From Plutella xylostella (lineage: Eukaryota; Arthropoda; Insecta; Lepidoptera; Plutellidae): a stretch of 64,000 nucleotides of DNA. Position 1 is the first letter of the stretch. The number at the start of each line of letters is the position of its first letter. A program made the position numbers and the translations under genes. Below the pieces are notes generated by a model, which saw only the letters and a program-made list of their open reading frames with translations, ran no database searches and was not told where the DNA came from. Shown here piece by piece: positions 22,649 to 34,700 of the stretch. The stretch is from assembly GCF_932276165.1 (NCBI RefSeq), contig NC_063993.1:7388001-7452000 (forward strand), written 5' to 3'.

Positions 22649-23095
22649 AATTTAAAATAGTCAGTCGCAAAACGCACTCTGTTTCGACGATGCTGATCGG
22701 TTAGAGCAATTTTCTTCGTCGGCCTCCGACACCGCAACCCAGCAGCACGCAAGTGAACCCGTACGGTTTGTAGGGATAGATTATGTGTTGTGGCCGTAGA
22801 ACGGGTGCTGCAGAACGGATCAGCGCTATGTGCAGCTACGATTTCTCGATGGCGTGGTGATGCATCCGTATAGACGACTACTGTCTACATGTCCCGAATC
22901 TGCGTATCGGTGAACCCATAATTGAACAGTTCTCCTCTGCAAACAAAAAAAAACAAATACTTAGCTTATACAAATACAAATATTCTAACAGTCAAATAAA
23001 ATATTTTCAATTCTATGTTACTTACCGTTAAACGTCTTGCGATTTCACTAATTGTAATGTTTTGTTCATATAAATACGATTATCTCCGCCTTTTT
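22649..23095 (-). pseudogene. Tc1-like transposase remnant (DNA-binding region)
   Basis: Three minus-strand pieces line up with the N-terminal paired helix-turn-helix region of Tc1-type transposases. They are ITISEIARRLT (about 23026-23065), RRTVQLWVHRYADSGHV (about 22890-22936) and a longer piece with LSLQTVRVHLRAAGLRCRR followed by KKIALTDQHRRNRVRFA (about 22655-22880). At least two frameshifts separate them and a stop follows DYFKF. The DDE catalytic half is missing. A GT-AG segment (23025 down to 22937, 89 bases) separates the first two pieces and may be an intron. Not functional as it stands. Confidence 0.7.
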
Positions 23096-23294
23096 GAACA
23101 TGGTTAAATGACTTTCCATAGTGACTGCGAAGATAAATTAATTATAAATTGACAAATCACAAAGTGAATCACTATGCAGACGCAGAGGTGAATTGTCACT
23201 AAAACTAAAAACTAATTTCGTTTATTCATATTGTATGAGGGTAGAATGGTTTTACTTCTCAAATGAAGAACGAATCATATATTTTTAGCGAAGA

Positions 23295-23345
23295 GAAATT
23301 GACAAATGACTACAGCTATGCAGCTTGTAGTCATTTGTCAATTTC
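23295..23345. repeat. Perfect 20-bp hairpin, 11-base loop
   Basis: GAAATTGACAAATGACTACA at 23295-23314 is exactly inverted at 23326-23345. It lies inside the Tc1-like element. Confidence 0.75.
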
Positions 23346-23411
23346 AAATAAATTTATTTTATACTCAACAGCGTTTAAATTAACGCTAAATTTAAATAAA
23401 GTAAAATAAAA

Positions 23412-23482
23412 ATACCGATCAGTGGACTCGAACTCACGACCTATGTCTCATAAGTCTAACATACTACCAATGAGCTACGAAG
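23412..23482 (-). other. tRNA-like sequence in the right arm
   Basis: On the minus strand it has TAGCTCATTGGTAGTA (box A-like) and GAGTTCGAGTCC (box B-like). It is placed like the left module and faces it in inverted orientation. A tRNA-derived segment, possibly once a gene. Confidence 0.5.
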
Positions 23483-23612
23483 AGTATAGCTACAGGCTGT
23501 GAAATTTTGCTTCAAGTCAATTTTATAACTATTTGACTTACTCGACCGGTTGATATTTTTATGTCACAGCTGGTATAAGGGCGTTTGCCTACGCGCAAAC
23601 TCGTTTGTGCTG

Positions 23613-23633
23613 TTGTGTGTGTGTGTGTGTGTG
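23613..23633. repeat. (GT)n microsatellite
   Basis: A run of about ten GT units inside the right arm of the Tc1-like element. Confidence 0.9.
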
Positions 23634-23749
23634 GTTTGTTACTGGTGTATTTACCGATTTCTGCTTTATTGCACACATAGACCACGTTAGTGTGCACACA
23701 TACACTACGTTTGTGTGCCCTGCCAACCATTTGGAGTTGCCGTGTGTAC

Positions 23750-24348
23750 TTATAATATTAGAAAAATAGTGAACTATATAAAATAGAACTAGATATATTG
23801 CAAAATTACATTATTTAGACGAAGACTAGTTCCACGTAGGTACGACTTTTCGGCATAAAAGCTCGTTTTAGGTCTTAAAACGGCAAGTTGTCGAGGAGCA
23901 AGTAGTATTGAGAATAGTTTGAGCGTAACTTGTGCCGAAACTTTCATAATAAAACTGAGCGTGAAGCTACTTACTGACTTTCTGGACTCACGTATTTAAA
24001 GAAATACTCTTGGCTCTTTCCAGATATATAATCAGCTATGAGCTACATACCTACCTCGTTCCAAACAAAAAAAAAGGTTTTTCATGAAAGGACAATGGCA
24101 GAGTTCTAAGGACGTTTGGTACCCCTATGAAAATGACGGGTTCCGTAATGAAAGTACCATGTTTAGAGAGTCACTGTATAGGTACACAAATAAATAAATA
24201 ACTAGATTTTTAGAAGCTGGGAGAAAAGAGAAAAACGGAAAAAAAGAATCTTTAAAATGTAGTCGCAATGGAACGTAAACATTCATACAGGAAGAATGGA
24301 ACGTCAAGTGAAGTAATGTTTATGCCAAGTACTCCCATAATTAGAGGG
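23750..24348. other. AT-rich DNA, no feature supported
   Basis: No gene or long repeat was seen. Confidence 0.35.
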
Positions 24349-24499
24349 TATAGTGCCACAAACTTATCTGTTCCGGTGAGAGCGAACTAAATTGGTCCAT
24401 ACCTCATTACTTACTGTACTAATGAATTTCATATTGACATAGATTATATGGACCAATTTAGTTCGCTCTCACCGGAACAGATAAGTTTGTGGCACTATA
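24349..24499. mobile_element. MITE with perfect 51-bp TIRs
   Basis: TATAGTGCCACAAACTTATC begins a 51-bp arm (24349-24399) repeated inverted without mismatch at 24449-24499. The terminal TA on both sides can serve as the target duplication. The 49-bp AT-rich centre is non-coding. Confidence 0.85.
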
Positions 24500-24503
24500 C
24501 GAT

Positions 24504-24572
24504 GGGACTGTCATCGTCACCTAGTGACAAAAGTTCCTTAAATAAAATAGATTGAAAAAAAAAAAAAAAAAA
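24504..24572 (+). other. Possible retrocopy 3' end with poly(A) tail
   Basis: TTAAATAAAATAGATTG leads into a run of 18 A. A poly(A) signal followed by a tail suggests the 3' end of a retroposed transcript. The source was not identified. Confidence 0.35.
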
Positions 24573-25570
24573 GTACTCTGTGATTTACGTCATAAATGTC
24601 TAGGTTGGATCTCAGTATAATGATAAAAATTGACAAAACCAGAGCAGAAAAATTGAAATGATAAAAAAATGTGTCATGTCAACAACTAAACGTCAACACC
24701 AGGGGGGGGTCAGTGCCTTAATGGCTGAACTTTTAGTAGAAGGTAGTGCCATCTCTTTATATTACTCTTACTACCAAAAAAGATGTAAGATGGCGTTATC
24801 AACAAGACCATAGAACAATAACAAGACACATAGATAAGTAGTATTTGAATGTTAACATTGTCATGATCTATGGCTTTTATGAAGAAATTGCGTGTCAGTG
24901 TCAGTTCAGTTGTCTTACAATGTCTCGCAAATAACATTTTTGTAATAAAAGCCTATACTCTCGGTATATCGTTATTTATAAATTTTATATACCTACAAAT
25001 AAAAATAAACATGGTGTGTCAAGAAAAAGCATCTTTATCCGCAAAAAGTGTTTTTATGAAATTCTTGTGACCTGACAGATTCCATATGGATCCAGGTTCC
25101 ATGTGGTTCCACGGGAACCGAGCTGAAATGGCGGCACTGGCAAAGAGCGATCGACATCTTCATATCCGCTGAAGATTAAAATACTATGTGTACCAAACTG
25201 ATAAATGTCGTCAAAGATTTGCCTCGCGAGGATAAATGATGCACTATTGGACGAAATGACTTAATCACCACAAGTGACAAGATTTGCTTCTCTTGGGAAA
25301 CATAAACTAGCAAAACATGAATTGGTTTTCATGGTGAAAGGAATACACACACCCACTCGCATATTATTTTACAAGTGACATGAACAAAACTGAACTGAAA
25401 CATTGTTATATGCGAGGTAATAAAGAATTATATAATAATTAGTTTTTTATTTATTGTTGCATGTAGGTAGGTACATTAATAGATTGAACTTAAATTTAGC
25501 TGATAAATGTAATAACTGTTGTGTGGTGTAACTACGTTAACGCAAATATGTCTTATATCTTTATAGATTG
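24573..25570. other. AT-rich DNA, no gene supported
   Basis: A GC-richer patch at 25080-25160 was seen but gives no recognisable protein. Confidence 0.3.
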
Positions 25571-25706
25571 AAGTTAATAGCCGGATCCCCACCAGACGAT
25601 CCAACGCGATCCGATCGCGCGATCCAAGGAATCTTACATACTAAACTTCTTGGATCGGGCGATCGGATCGCATTGGATCGTTTGGTGGAGATCCGGCTAT
25701 TAACTT
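25571..25706. mobile_element. GC-rich palindromic MITE
   Basis: AAGTTAATAGCCGGATCCCC begins an arm that returns inverted at 25706. The arms contain several GGATCG/CGATCC words (CGATCCGATCG) and pair with few mismatches around a short TACATACTAAAC loop. Confidence 0.8.
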
Positions 25707-25726
25707 GTGATAACAATATCTATATA

Positions 25727-25755
25727 TACAGGGTGTCCCAACAGGGCACCCTGTA
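25727..25755. repeat. 29-bp palindrome made of ACAGGGTG-type ends
   Basis: TACAGGGTGTCCCA is followed at once by AC and AGGGCACCCTGTA. It resembles the two tips of the 51.8-kb fold-back element joined with nothing between. Confidence 0.6.
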
Positions 25756-26311
25756 TGTATGTACAATGAGGTTGAGCAATATAAAGAGATGGCGTTGTAG
25801 GCAGTATGACGTATAGAGTATGACAAAAAACTCCTCGAGATGCCACTCTTTTCACAATTGTTTATTTTTTCTCTATGGTCAACACCATGTCAACACTTGA
25901 ACAACATAAGACGAACAACGTGAATAATAATTTGATAATAATATTATTATGTTAGGTACCTATATCAAGTTGTATGTTTACGTTTAAATAAATACGGGAC
26001 GTGCAACGTACATAATAAATAAAATGATTTTATTAATATTATCGACTAGATCAGGCTACTACTTTCATCATGGAATAATGTTATACTTATCCAACTTCTG
26101 AAGTTTTAAATTGCCATTCCGCAACAGGGATCTGCTATGCCATTTCGAAATGCTATATGTAAAGGTTCTACTATATGGGTATGCATTTGGCGAGTAATGT
26201 AATGAAATAAAATATACTGTTTAAAAGATCATTGTTTTATTTACATAACATAATTTGCCTGGAATCAACTTTAGGAATTTTATGTTCCTATTACCTACTC
26301 TATTCTATTCT

Positions 26312-26490
26312 CTGTTGGGGTGTAAGTACCTGCACCTGGCTCTCTAGATGTGCTAAATCTAGATAGGTATGCAGGTTTCCTTCACTGTAAGTGTGATGGT
26401 ATACATTTTAATTAAATTCAAAGAACACATTGGTACATGTCAGCGCCGGGATTCGAACTGCAGAACGCAGTTGCTCTTCTCATATTTGAC
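26312..26490. mobile_element. Lepidopteran SINE-like fragment
   Basis: GCAGGTTTCCTTCACTGTAA, GATGGTATACATTTTAATTA and GTCAGCGCCGGGATTCGAAC are words I recognise from a common lepidopteran retroposed repeat with a tRNA-like box B. Both ends are degraded. Confidence 0.5.
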
Positions 26491-29400
26491 TTAGGTATTT
26501 ATCATCCTATGGTTCAAAGAAAATATTGTCAGAATTTTGCGTGTTCTTGTTCTGCTGCTTCTGCAGGTTCCTGATGAAGAAGTGGGACGGGAGCCTGCCG
26601 GGGAGGTGGAACAGGAACCGGGTCTGGTTCTCCCCTTTGTCACATTTGTTCTATATCTTCAGCAGTTTCAGCGGTATTCAAAATATTAAATAATTAGGTT
26701 AGGTAATGGAAAATGAAATAACAACTACTATGACAAGATTGACAAGCAAGATTCAGTGTTACTAGATTTAAATATTCAAAAAATATCGATTATAGTGAAT
26801 CGAATAAAGAGAAAAAGAAAATGGTTTACTATGGATAAAAGTCTTCAAGACTTAAATATAATCATATTTTATAAACCAAATGTACTAGTTTTGGCACAAA
26901 TAGTACCAGAACATGTAATTTATTCATAAATAAAATATCTTTTGTATTTAAGAATGTATCGATATTTCTATTCGATTACTTTTTTGCTCGGATTTGCTGG
27001 TTATATTCCGAGGTCTGGCACCACTATTGTTACGTTCCGTTCTCTATATGTTTGTTTTTACGTTCCATTATCCTTAGATTTAAATATTCTTCATTTATCA
27101 TTTTTTCTTTTCCCCCGACTTCTAAAAATATTGTAATTACTGAAAATACCTTATCTACACTGTATTAATAAATGGTGAAAACATGGTTCTGAAACGCTCC
27201 AAAAAAAGGCGGTACGCCCACTGCCGTTCTCCTTTGGTAAGTATGCAGATAGTGTATAAGATATACTTACAGGGTGACTCTCACCCTATATGTACTTAAC
27301 CCTGGATTAACAAATAGGCTTCCCAATCTTACCATATCCTTCAAGATAATATGTCAGTATATTCCAGGATTACACCCATACCTCAGAATAACTTAATCGT
27401 AACTTGTTCGTTTCTAAGATATAAATGAGTGTAAATCGGAGAATATATTTCACTATACTGTACTCACACGAATGACCCGCTACCCACTGGTAGGTAATGT
27501 AGGTATTAACTTAATGACATTAGCAGGCCAGGGGTTTAGTACCGTAGCCAAATTAAAATATTAATCGAGCCATTACTTATCTTATTGCAAGGGAATAAGA
27601 GCCATTGAGTTGTACAGGTGATCCCGCTAGAAGAAATCCCGAAAGTAGAATTAATTGTGAACATTTTGTGCAAGTGATTCAATGTGGTTAAGTAGAAGCT
27701 TTTTGGTCATTTGGGAGGTCAAGTCCGTGGAGTCACATTTGTTCTCAGCCTACCGCAGAGTATAAGTAAGGGTTGCAAGGTGGAGGTTTTGTGTTCCTAC
27801 AAGATATTACACCCATTTACAAGAATTATACCGGAGGCAATTTGTTAGGGGCTTAATTTTCCATAGATTTCAGGAGAAATAAAAATCATTTAAAAATAAA
27901 ATTACAAAATATATTAACGGAATCCAAAATAAACTTTATTTTGAATTATATGATATCTTGTCATTTTGCAGCATTTCAAAAACTCAAATTTAATGATGGA
28001 CGTCTTTTAAATTAGCCCCCGAAGGAATTATCGCTGTCATCCTTAAAATTTTCTGCGACCCAAATTTTCAGTTGCCTGTCCGAGAAAAGAAGATAAATTA
28101 CTAAAGGATTTTTATAAAAATATAAACAATAAATTTCCTACCATTCATGGTATACATTTTAAAAGGTCTTGTCACTGTCGTTAGGACAGTTTTTTTTAAT
28201 CCTATACATTCTCTCGTAAGAAAACGGGGACTAGGGTGTAACATAATACTAATAGTTTACTAGCCTCGAGTCTTGAAATGATAAAAAGAGACAAAATGAC
28301 ATTGATAGGAAACGAATGGGTAACTGATGCCTAATAGAACCATTAAAAGGGCTTTTTATTGATATGGCAACTAGGTCGCTTTTCGTAATAGCCTCTAAAA
28401 GGGTAGTATTAGGGCGATTGCAGCCCTATTTTAGTTTGGTATGTATAAAACTGGATAGAATTTGAGATTGAAACAAAAGTGATTGTTCTTTAAATTTCCA
28501 TTTTATTAGATAGCGCAAGGTCAAAAGGATAATGAATGGTTATTTTTTACTATAAAAGGTATGCACTTTCCTCGATTTCCACGTAAGTTTATATCCTGTA
28601 GGCACCTAGGCCATTCGTTTTACAGTGTGATGATTTGGCCAGGTGTCTAGAACAGCCATTTGCAGTCTGCACAATGCCGCTTCTGGCATCATTCCAACCG
28701 ACAAAAATTATAGAGCCCTCTTCAAAAACAATTTCCAAGTCACCCACTGCAAATGTCCGTAAATAATAGTCGTTATTGTGCCGAATAGCGACAGAGAAGT
28801 TTATTAAAAATAATTTAATACAGCGAAATAAAAAAAAAACTCATTGAAGCCTGGGTGATAAAAAAAAAAAATACTTGCGTAATCATCTTTATACATTGCA
28901 TGAATTGTATGAATAACGGTAATAGATCACTTTGTTATTTTGCTCGCGTGAATCTCCGCCCAGTTTTCTTGCTAATAAATTGCAAACACATGACATGACA
29001 CACGAACCACGCAGGACATAAAGTACACAAAACAAAGTAAGTGTAAACGGAAAAATTGTGTCATTGCATGTTTTTGCTAAGTAATCATCGTTTTGGTAAA
29101 TTTAGGTAGGGCCTAGTAAAAAAGTTTATAGAGGTTGGGCAAAATGTTTGTGTAGAATTTAGCGTCTGTCCTTGATTTTCAATTTTACGATAAGTTTTAG
29201 ATTCAATAATTAAATATTAATATTTGGTCACGGATAACTTCATAATCTAAATAAGCCTCGGTTACCTCTTATCACCGTTAAATTGTAATGTGTACGGTAC
29301 CTACATACTAAGAAGAACAACTATTGCAATATTTTTCTCCTTTTTACTTTACCACGGAAATAAGTTTATTGTGAAAGGGTCTAACATAAAGTAATAATTT

Positions 29401-30443
29401 AGTACGTAATGGTAAAGTTTAGAACCTTGTCAGGTTTCAGCATAGGTTGGCAACATCGTGCGCAAACGGCTCCATCATGAATAATTCAGCTCCGCCACAG
29501 CCTCCTCTTCAATAGATACATATAAATTCTCATACTTTGTAGAACACCGCATTTGATTTGTACTGATTCAATATGAGTAAGATAGAGGCTGGCAACGCTA
29601 ACTTCGCAATGGCAATAAAAATATATGAAGAAGAACAAGACGAACCACATCAGTGTCAAAAGTTACAAAGAATTATTTTTTTGCCTTGACAAACTTTCTC
29701 TGGCACTTGTTTTTGTTGCAAAGCTAACGTTGTGTCCGTACTAGCCAAGACATTTCAAAACCAGATTATTGTAGCTGAACTACTGCTCTACGTACTTATC
29801 ATTTCAAAAACTTGTCATAGGCCCCGCCTCGGCAAAGCTTGATGTCAAATTACGGGCCACATAAAGCATGCATCCGTGCTCCGGCTTTCCACATGAGAGC
29901 TGGTGAGGCACCCGTCTGCCGAGTGCCGGGGAGCGCCCGGGCAGGCGGCCTCGAGTGGCGTTTCACCCGGTTGCAGCCGTCTCCGCATTTTTATGCTAAG
30001 TGCTTTCCACTACGACTAGACTGCGTTGCGAAAAATCTTCGGCGTTTTGCTGTTCATTTGTTTGCTGACTCTACTTATTGCTGTTTTCAGCGATTCCTTT
30101 ATCATATTTATTTTCTTCCTGATATTCCTGTATTCTACCTTGTTTGATTCCACTATAACCCATCCAGCTGTGACCTACCCATTTAATGATGGTAATTACG
30201 CAAGGATGTAATAGAAGATAGAAGACATGATTTTAGCTACCGGTTGCTAATACTCCAGAAACATTTCTTACGGAATTTAGGTAGGTATCTACATTTTATT
30301 ATTGATTTACACGGTGTTGCAAAGTGTTAAGTATACAGTGAGCTGAAAGGAGATTACTGCGATCGTTATACTGAATAACTTTTGTTCAACGACTAATGGA
30401 AATTAGTGTAAAAATGTACTAGTTACCGCAGATCTAAATACAA
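26491..30443. other. AT-rich DNA, one GC-rich island
   Basis: Nothing coding was recognised. The island at 29840-30050 stands out against its surroundings. Its two overlapping frames have no known domain. Confidence 0.35.
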
Positions 30444-31776
30444 CCCAAGTAACATTTCATTCGAGCTTAGGTTGTAAGAAATGCCTTTAGGTTTTATAAG
30501 GGTTGTGAAAAGGTTAACGCTTTGCTATCTGGTCATATTGAGTACTTGAGAATGATTAATAAGTCCTAAAACCAATTGTTTATTAATACAACCTTGGAGC
30601 TGCTGATAAGAGTTTAAATTAACGTTATTTTAACTTGTATTTCAAGAGCATATAGTTCTAGGATCTTATAGTTGTCGTAGACTCCTGATAAAGTTCTAGA
30701 AAAGCTAGCATTTATGCTAAAGTGAGAGCTTAAGGTTAAATTTTTAACCTCGATACAACCATAAAGTTATGGAATGTTGAAATCACTAATAAGTAATTTT
30801 TAAAACCCATCTCAAACCTTTAGGCTGATGAGAGTTGTCTAGGCAAACAAATTAGGACTACTTGGTGAAAACCAAAAGCATTAAGCACTGGCTATGAGCT
30901 AAAGGCATGATTTAAGTCTTTCAAGAATATTTTAAAGCTTTAGAGGCATCCTCAAAATATGTTTAATGCTTTTTAGTAATTTCCTAACGGCCGCCATATT
31001 TTTCACTGAAATAAAAAAAAAACTTAGCAAAAAGATACATTTTAATTAATTAGGGGAAAATTCAGTAGCGTGTGCTATACTATTCCAAATATATGCTTTT
31101 TATATAGACAGTACTTTTATTTCTAATATAACTTTACACCAAACATAAAATTTTATCTATTTTTTTAAATAAAAATATCTTCAAATCTATTATTTACAAA
31201 AGGCCCGTCACGTATACAGAACTATTATCCTAAAGTACCACGATAAAGTGCTAGTCGCACAAGTTTTTCATATTTCCTGCCTTCAGCCTAACTACTTACT
31301 GTATTTTTTATTAATACAACACTTACAAGTTAGCCATTTTGAATCTTGGAAAGTGTCAGGTAATGGCGCCATTTATTATAATTATTATAAAATCTTACAC
31401 AGAAACATTTTAAAACCCGAGAGTCCTGGAAAGGCATTACAAATATCCATCAAATATGTTTCAAGTTATAGTAGAGTTACATCCAGGACTAATTTAGAAC
31501 TTAAAAGCTGTCTTCCAAGGTTATATTAACGTTAAATTAAGGTTGTGAAGGTTATATTTAGGTTCTGTGTAATTAGATCAAAAGGTTCTGGGTTTGAGCT
31601 ATAGGTTTTGCTGTAGCTCTCAGAAAGGTTCTAAAACGTGGGCCCTTTTTGCACTCAGGAGGTTAATATAAGGTTAATATAACGTTATTGAGCCTTCTGA
31701 GACTTACGAGTAGATTTCCATACAAAGGTTCTAGAACCTTTTCAAAACCTTTCTAAAACTAAAAATGTTACTTGGG
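30444..31776. mobile_element. TIR element with CCCAAGTAACATTT ends
   Basis: CCCAAGTAACATTT at 30444 and its exact inverse AAATGTTACTTGGG ending at 31776 bound 1,333 bp. The interior has no transposase but many AGGTTNT words, denser toward the ends (AAGGTTCTAGAACC, AAAGGTTCTGGG, AGGTTAATATAAGGTTAA). Single CCCAAGTA ends also occur near 44682 and 60453. No target duplication was found by eye. Confidence 0.6.
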
Positions 31777-34700
31777 AATGTAACAAAGTTATTAAACAAA
31801 GGTAAAAAAACGCATTTGAAGTGTCTCTATAATATTGAATAATTCGACATAATTTGGTGAACCTAAACCTTAGATTTTAATATAAATTTGACCGTGCTAG
31901 TGATAATAATTGATTAGTTTGCCTGCCTACATAATTAACTTTTAATTAATTACAGCGGAAACTAGAACCAAATCATAAGGTATTAAAATTTGAAACTGTT
32001 CATTAATAAACGTTCCAAATGCGTTTACTCGTTACAATAAGATAACAAGACTGTATTGTCTGTATGCAATTAAAATGAATTGTAACTGCAGATTTTCCGG
32101 ATAAAACATAGCTCGTAAGCATTCACTGAAATTAACGAAAAATACTGAAAAGATTCTTCGCAATTTTAAAATCATCGAACGTGAGTGAGTATACGCAACG
32201 CCTTTTTCAAATTGACATAGTCAATAGTAAATAGACATAGCGGTCTGAAAAACGAGCTAAGTACGAGTCAGACAAGGCTTCATAGTAGAGTAGTTTAGGA
32301 AGCCTACACTGGCCATTGATAGAATTTTGAATCTGGCAATTGATTCGGTAAGCAAATGCCCCACTAACTAATGCACTAGCGCTGTGATCCGGCTCGAAGG
32401 CCCAATAATGCGTTTCAGATTACTCCCCCTCGCCTTTCCCTCCCCCTCTAAGTGCTTCACGCTTGTTGTGTTTGACTACAGTAGTCTGTGTACACTGCAG
32501 TGAGGTTGTATGTGGCAATTAACCTGCATAGTCACTTGAGTAGGTCTTGGAGCTGTAGTAGTTATAATTACATTATTATTATTCCTCATTGTAAAAAACT
32601 CAAAAGTATTGGGATGGTAAATAAGCCAAATAAACATAGATCGAGTACCGGTAGAAAAAAGAGGAAAAACTATTGGAAAATATAAAATAAAGCTTTTTCG
32701 TTAATTATTCAAAAGGTAACGTAACTAAAAATCCGATTCTCAGAAAAGCATTTTAATGCTTTAAACACATTACCTAATTAGCGTCACAAGCAAAGCTTTC
32801 CTAGCTAAAAGAGACATCACAGAATATGAAAGCTGCTCTCGTATACGGTCGCGAGCTTTCACAAAATGTCAGGCAAAAAAATACTGAAACTTTTATCAGC
32901 CAAACTCGATTTTTGAGACGTGTTTTCACGACAAAGAGAGTCGGGCGTTGAACTCTTTCAGGCCAGCAGGAAATTAATACTACGGCTGAAGAATCCTTTT
33001 TAATAAAACTTTTACATTTATAAAGTTATTGGATTGGACTTAATTTGATCGAGGCCGATGGGTTTAAACTACTTCTCCAATTAAAGCCCAATTTTCACGG
33101 AGATGAAAGAGTCTATATTTATTGAAATGCGATAACTTTGAGTATCAATTTATTTAAATTTAGTTTAATTTAGTAGTATAGGCAACGTAATAGAGAAGGA
33201 AGATCATTGTATGGTAGTTGTCCAGCAGAGATAATGAATAATATTATAAATCAAATTCTATAAGTCCTCATGTCCACTTTTCCTCATTTATTCTGACAAC
33301 GCGTGGCATTCTACTAAGCCCTTCATACAAGTATGTACGTGGTAGGTATCTACTACAAATTATCGTTGAACATCGTTTATCTCTCCATGTTAATGTTTCC
33401 GACACCTGGAACCAAATTTGCCAACAATAAATGGATACCATCCCGTATCTAAGTCGAATCCAAATCTCCACAATAATTTTCTGACGATCGTTAAAATCTC
33501 ATAACATTTTATTGACAATGATAATACCTTGCATAAATACTCTGTATTGCTATTCCGTTATCCCGTTAACGAAATTCAATTTTCTTTCCCGATTCACCAT
33601 GGCTTCACAAAAGAAATCATTCTGTATGAATTTATTTCATTAGGTATGTAGTTCTTTTGATATGGGATGCTAATACACGCACAAGAAAAAAACAGTTCCA
33701 CTTTCAACATACTGATACAAAATGGAGCCAATTTTTTAAAACATGTAATGAATAAATTCGAAAAAAATATACGAACGTTTTTAGTTGATAGTATTCTGGT
33801 GCGCTTTTAAATGTACCTACTACGATATAGGAGACGACGTCAATAAACTACCCTTTTCCGCTTAGGAGTAATTTGGTGCTTTCCTCACTGGAACCCTTTC
33901 ATTGCCCGTGAGTAAAACATTCCTATACATTGATGTTGAGCATATTAGTAGGTATATTTAACTCAGTTTATATCATTACAAACAATTTCTTCACAATAAC
34001 GTCTTACACTTCATTGTTGAAGGTGGGAATGAATAATTCCGCCTCATTTTTCTTCACAAAGTTTTTCTCGGTTTTAACAACGGAGAGATAAATTCCTCGG
34101 ACCACTAAAGTGAATTAAAAAGCTTAGTATTCATGAAACTTTCATTCTTATAGGAGACGGATGACCATACTTAATAAGTTTTTGGAATATTATAGTTAGT
34201 ATAGTTAATATTATACTCAAATATAGGACTTATGGGTTACGTAAATTATGTGTTTTATAATAATAATGACTTGCCATGATGCCAATGTTTGAGCCTTCAG
34301 TAAGTTGGTTCGCGTAGTTTGACTGAAAGGGCTACTTATGTACTTAGATATATAGAATATTCTTTATGTACGTAGTTCTATAATACGTAAGTAACTAAAT
34401 AAAAATACGATAGACGCTGACATTATCTAGAGCCCGTAAATCTTAAACACCTGCAGTTTTCAACAGCGACGTTGCCGGGATATTTAGATATTTCCTCGCC
34501 GTGTGAGATGTCTACGGCACTGAAGCGACAGTCTGAAGGTCTACTGTGGCCCTGCGATTATTCTAAAAAGATTTGGCTACGGCTTCAGAGTATGCTGAGT
34601 GCTGAATATACTAACCTAAATCAATAAAAATACATGGGTTTGACACATAATAATATGTAAACACTTTATACAACAAATAAGCAACAATATACAATCGAAG

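Larger units (their letters stand above)
21788..23747. mobile_element. Tc1/mariner-like element with tRNA-like modules near both ends
   Basis: CACACGGCAAC at 21788 and its inverse ending at 23747 are preceded and followed by TA. The similarity continues through AAATGGTTGGCAGGGCACAC. Inside, tRNA-like sequences face each other at 21974-22046 and 23412-23482, next to a shared GAAGCAAAATTT word. The centre carries a decayed Tc1-like transposase on the minus strand. Length is about 1.96 kb. Confidence 0.7.

Noticed and set aside
30026..30211. Hydrophobic 61-codon frame resembling a signal peptide
   Set aside because: It starts at TTG, not ATG, and T-rich DNA gives hydrophobic residues by default.
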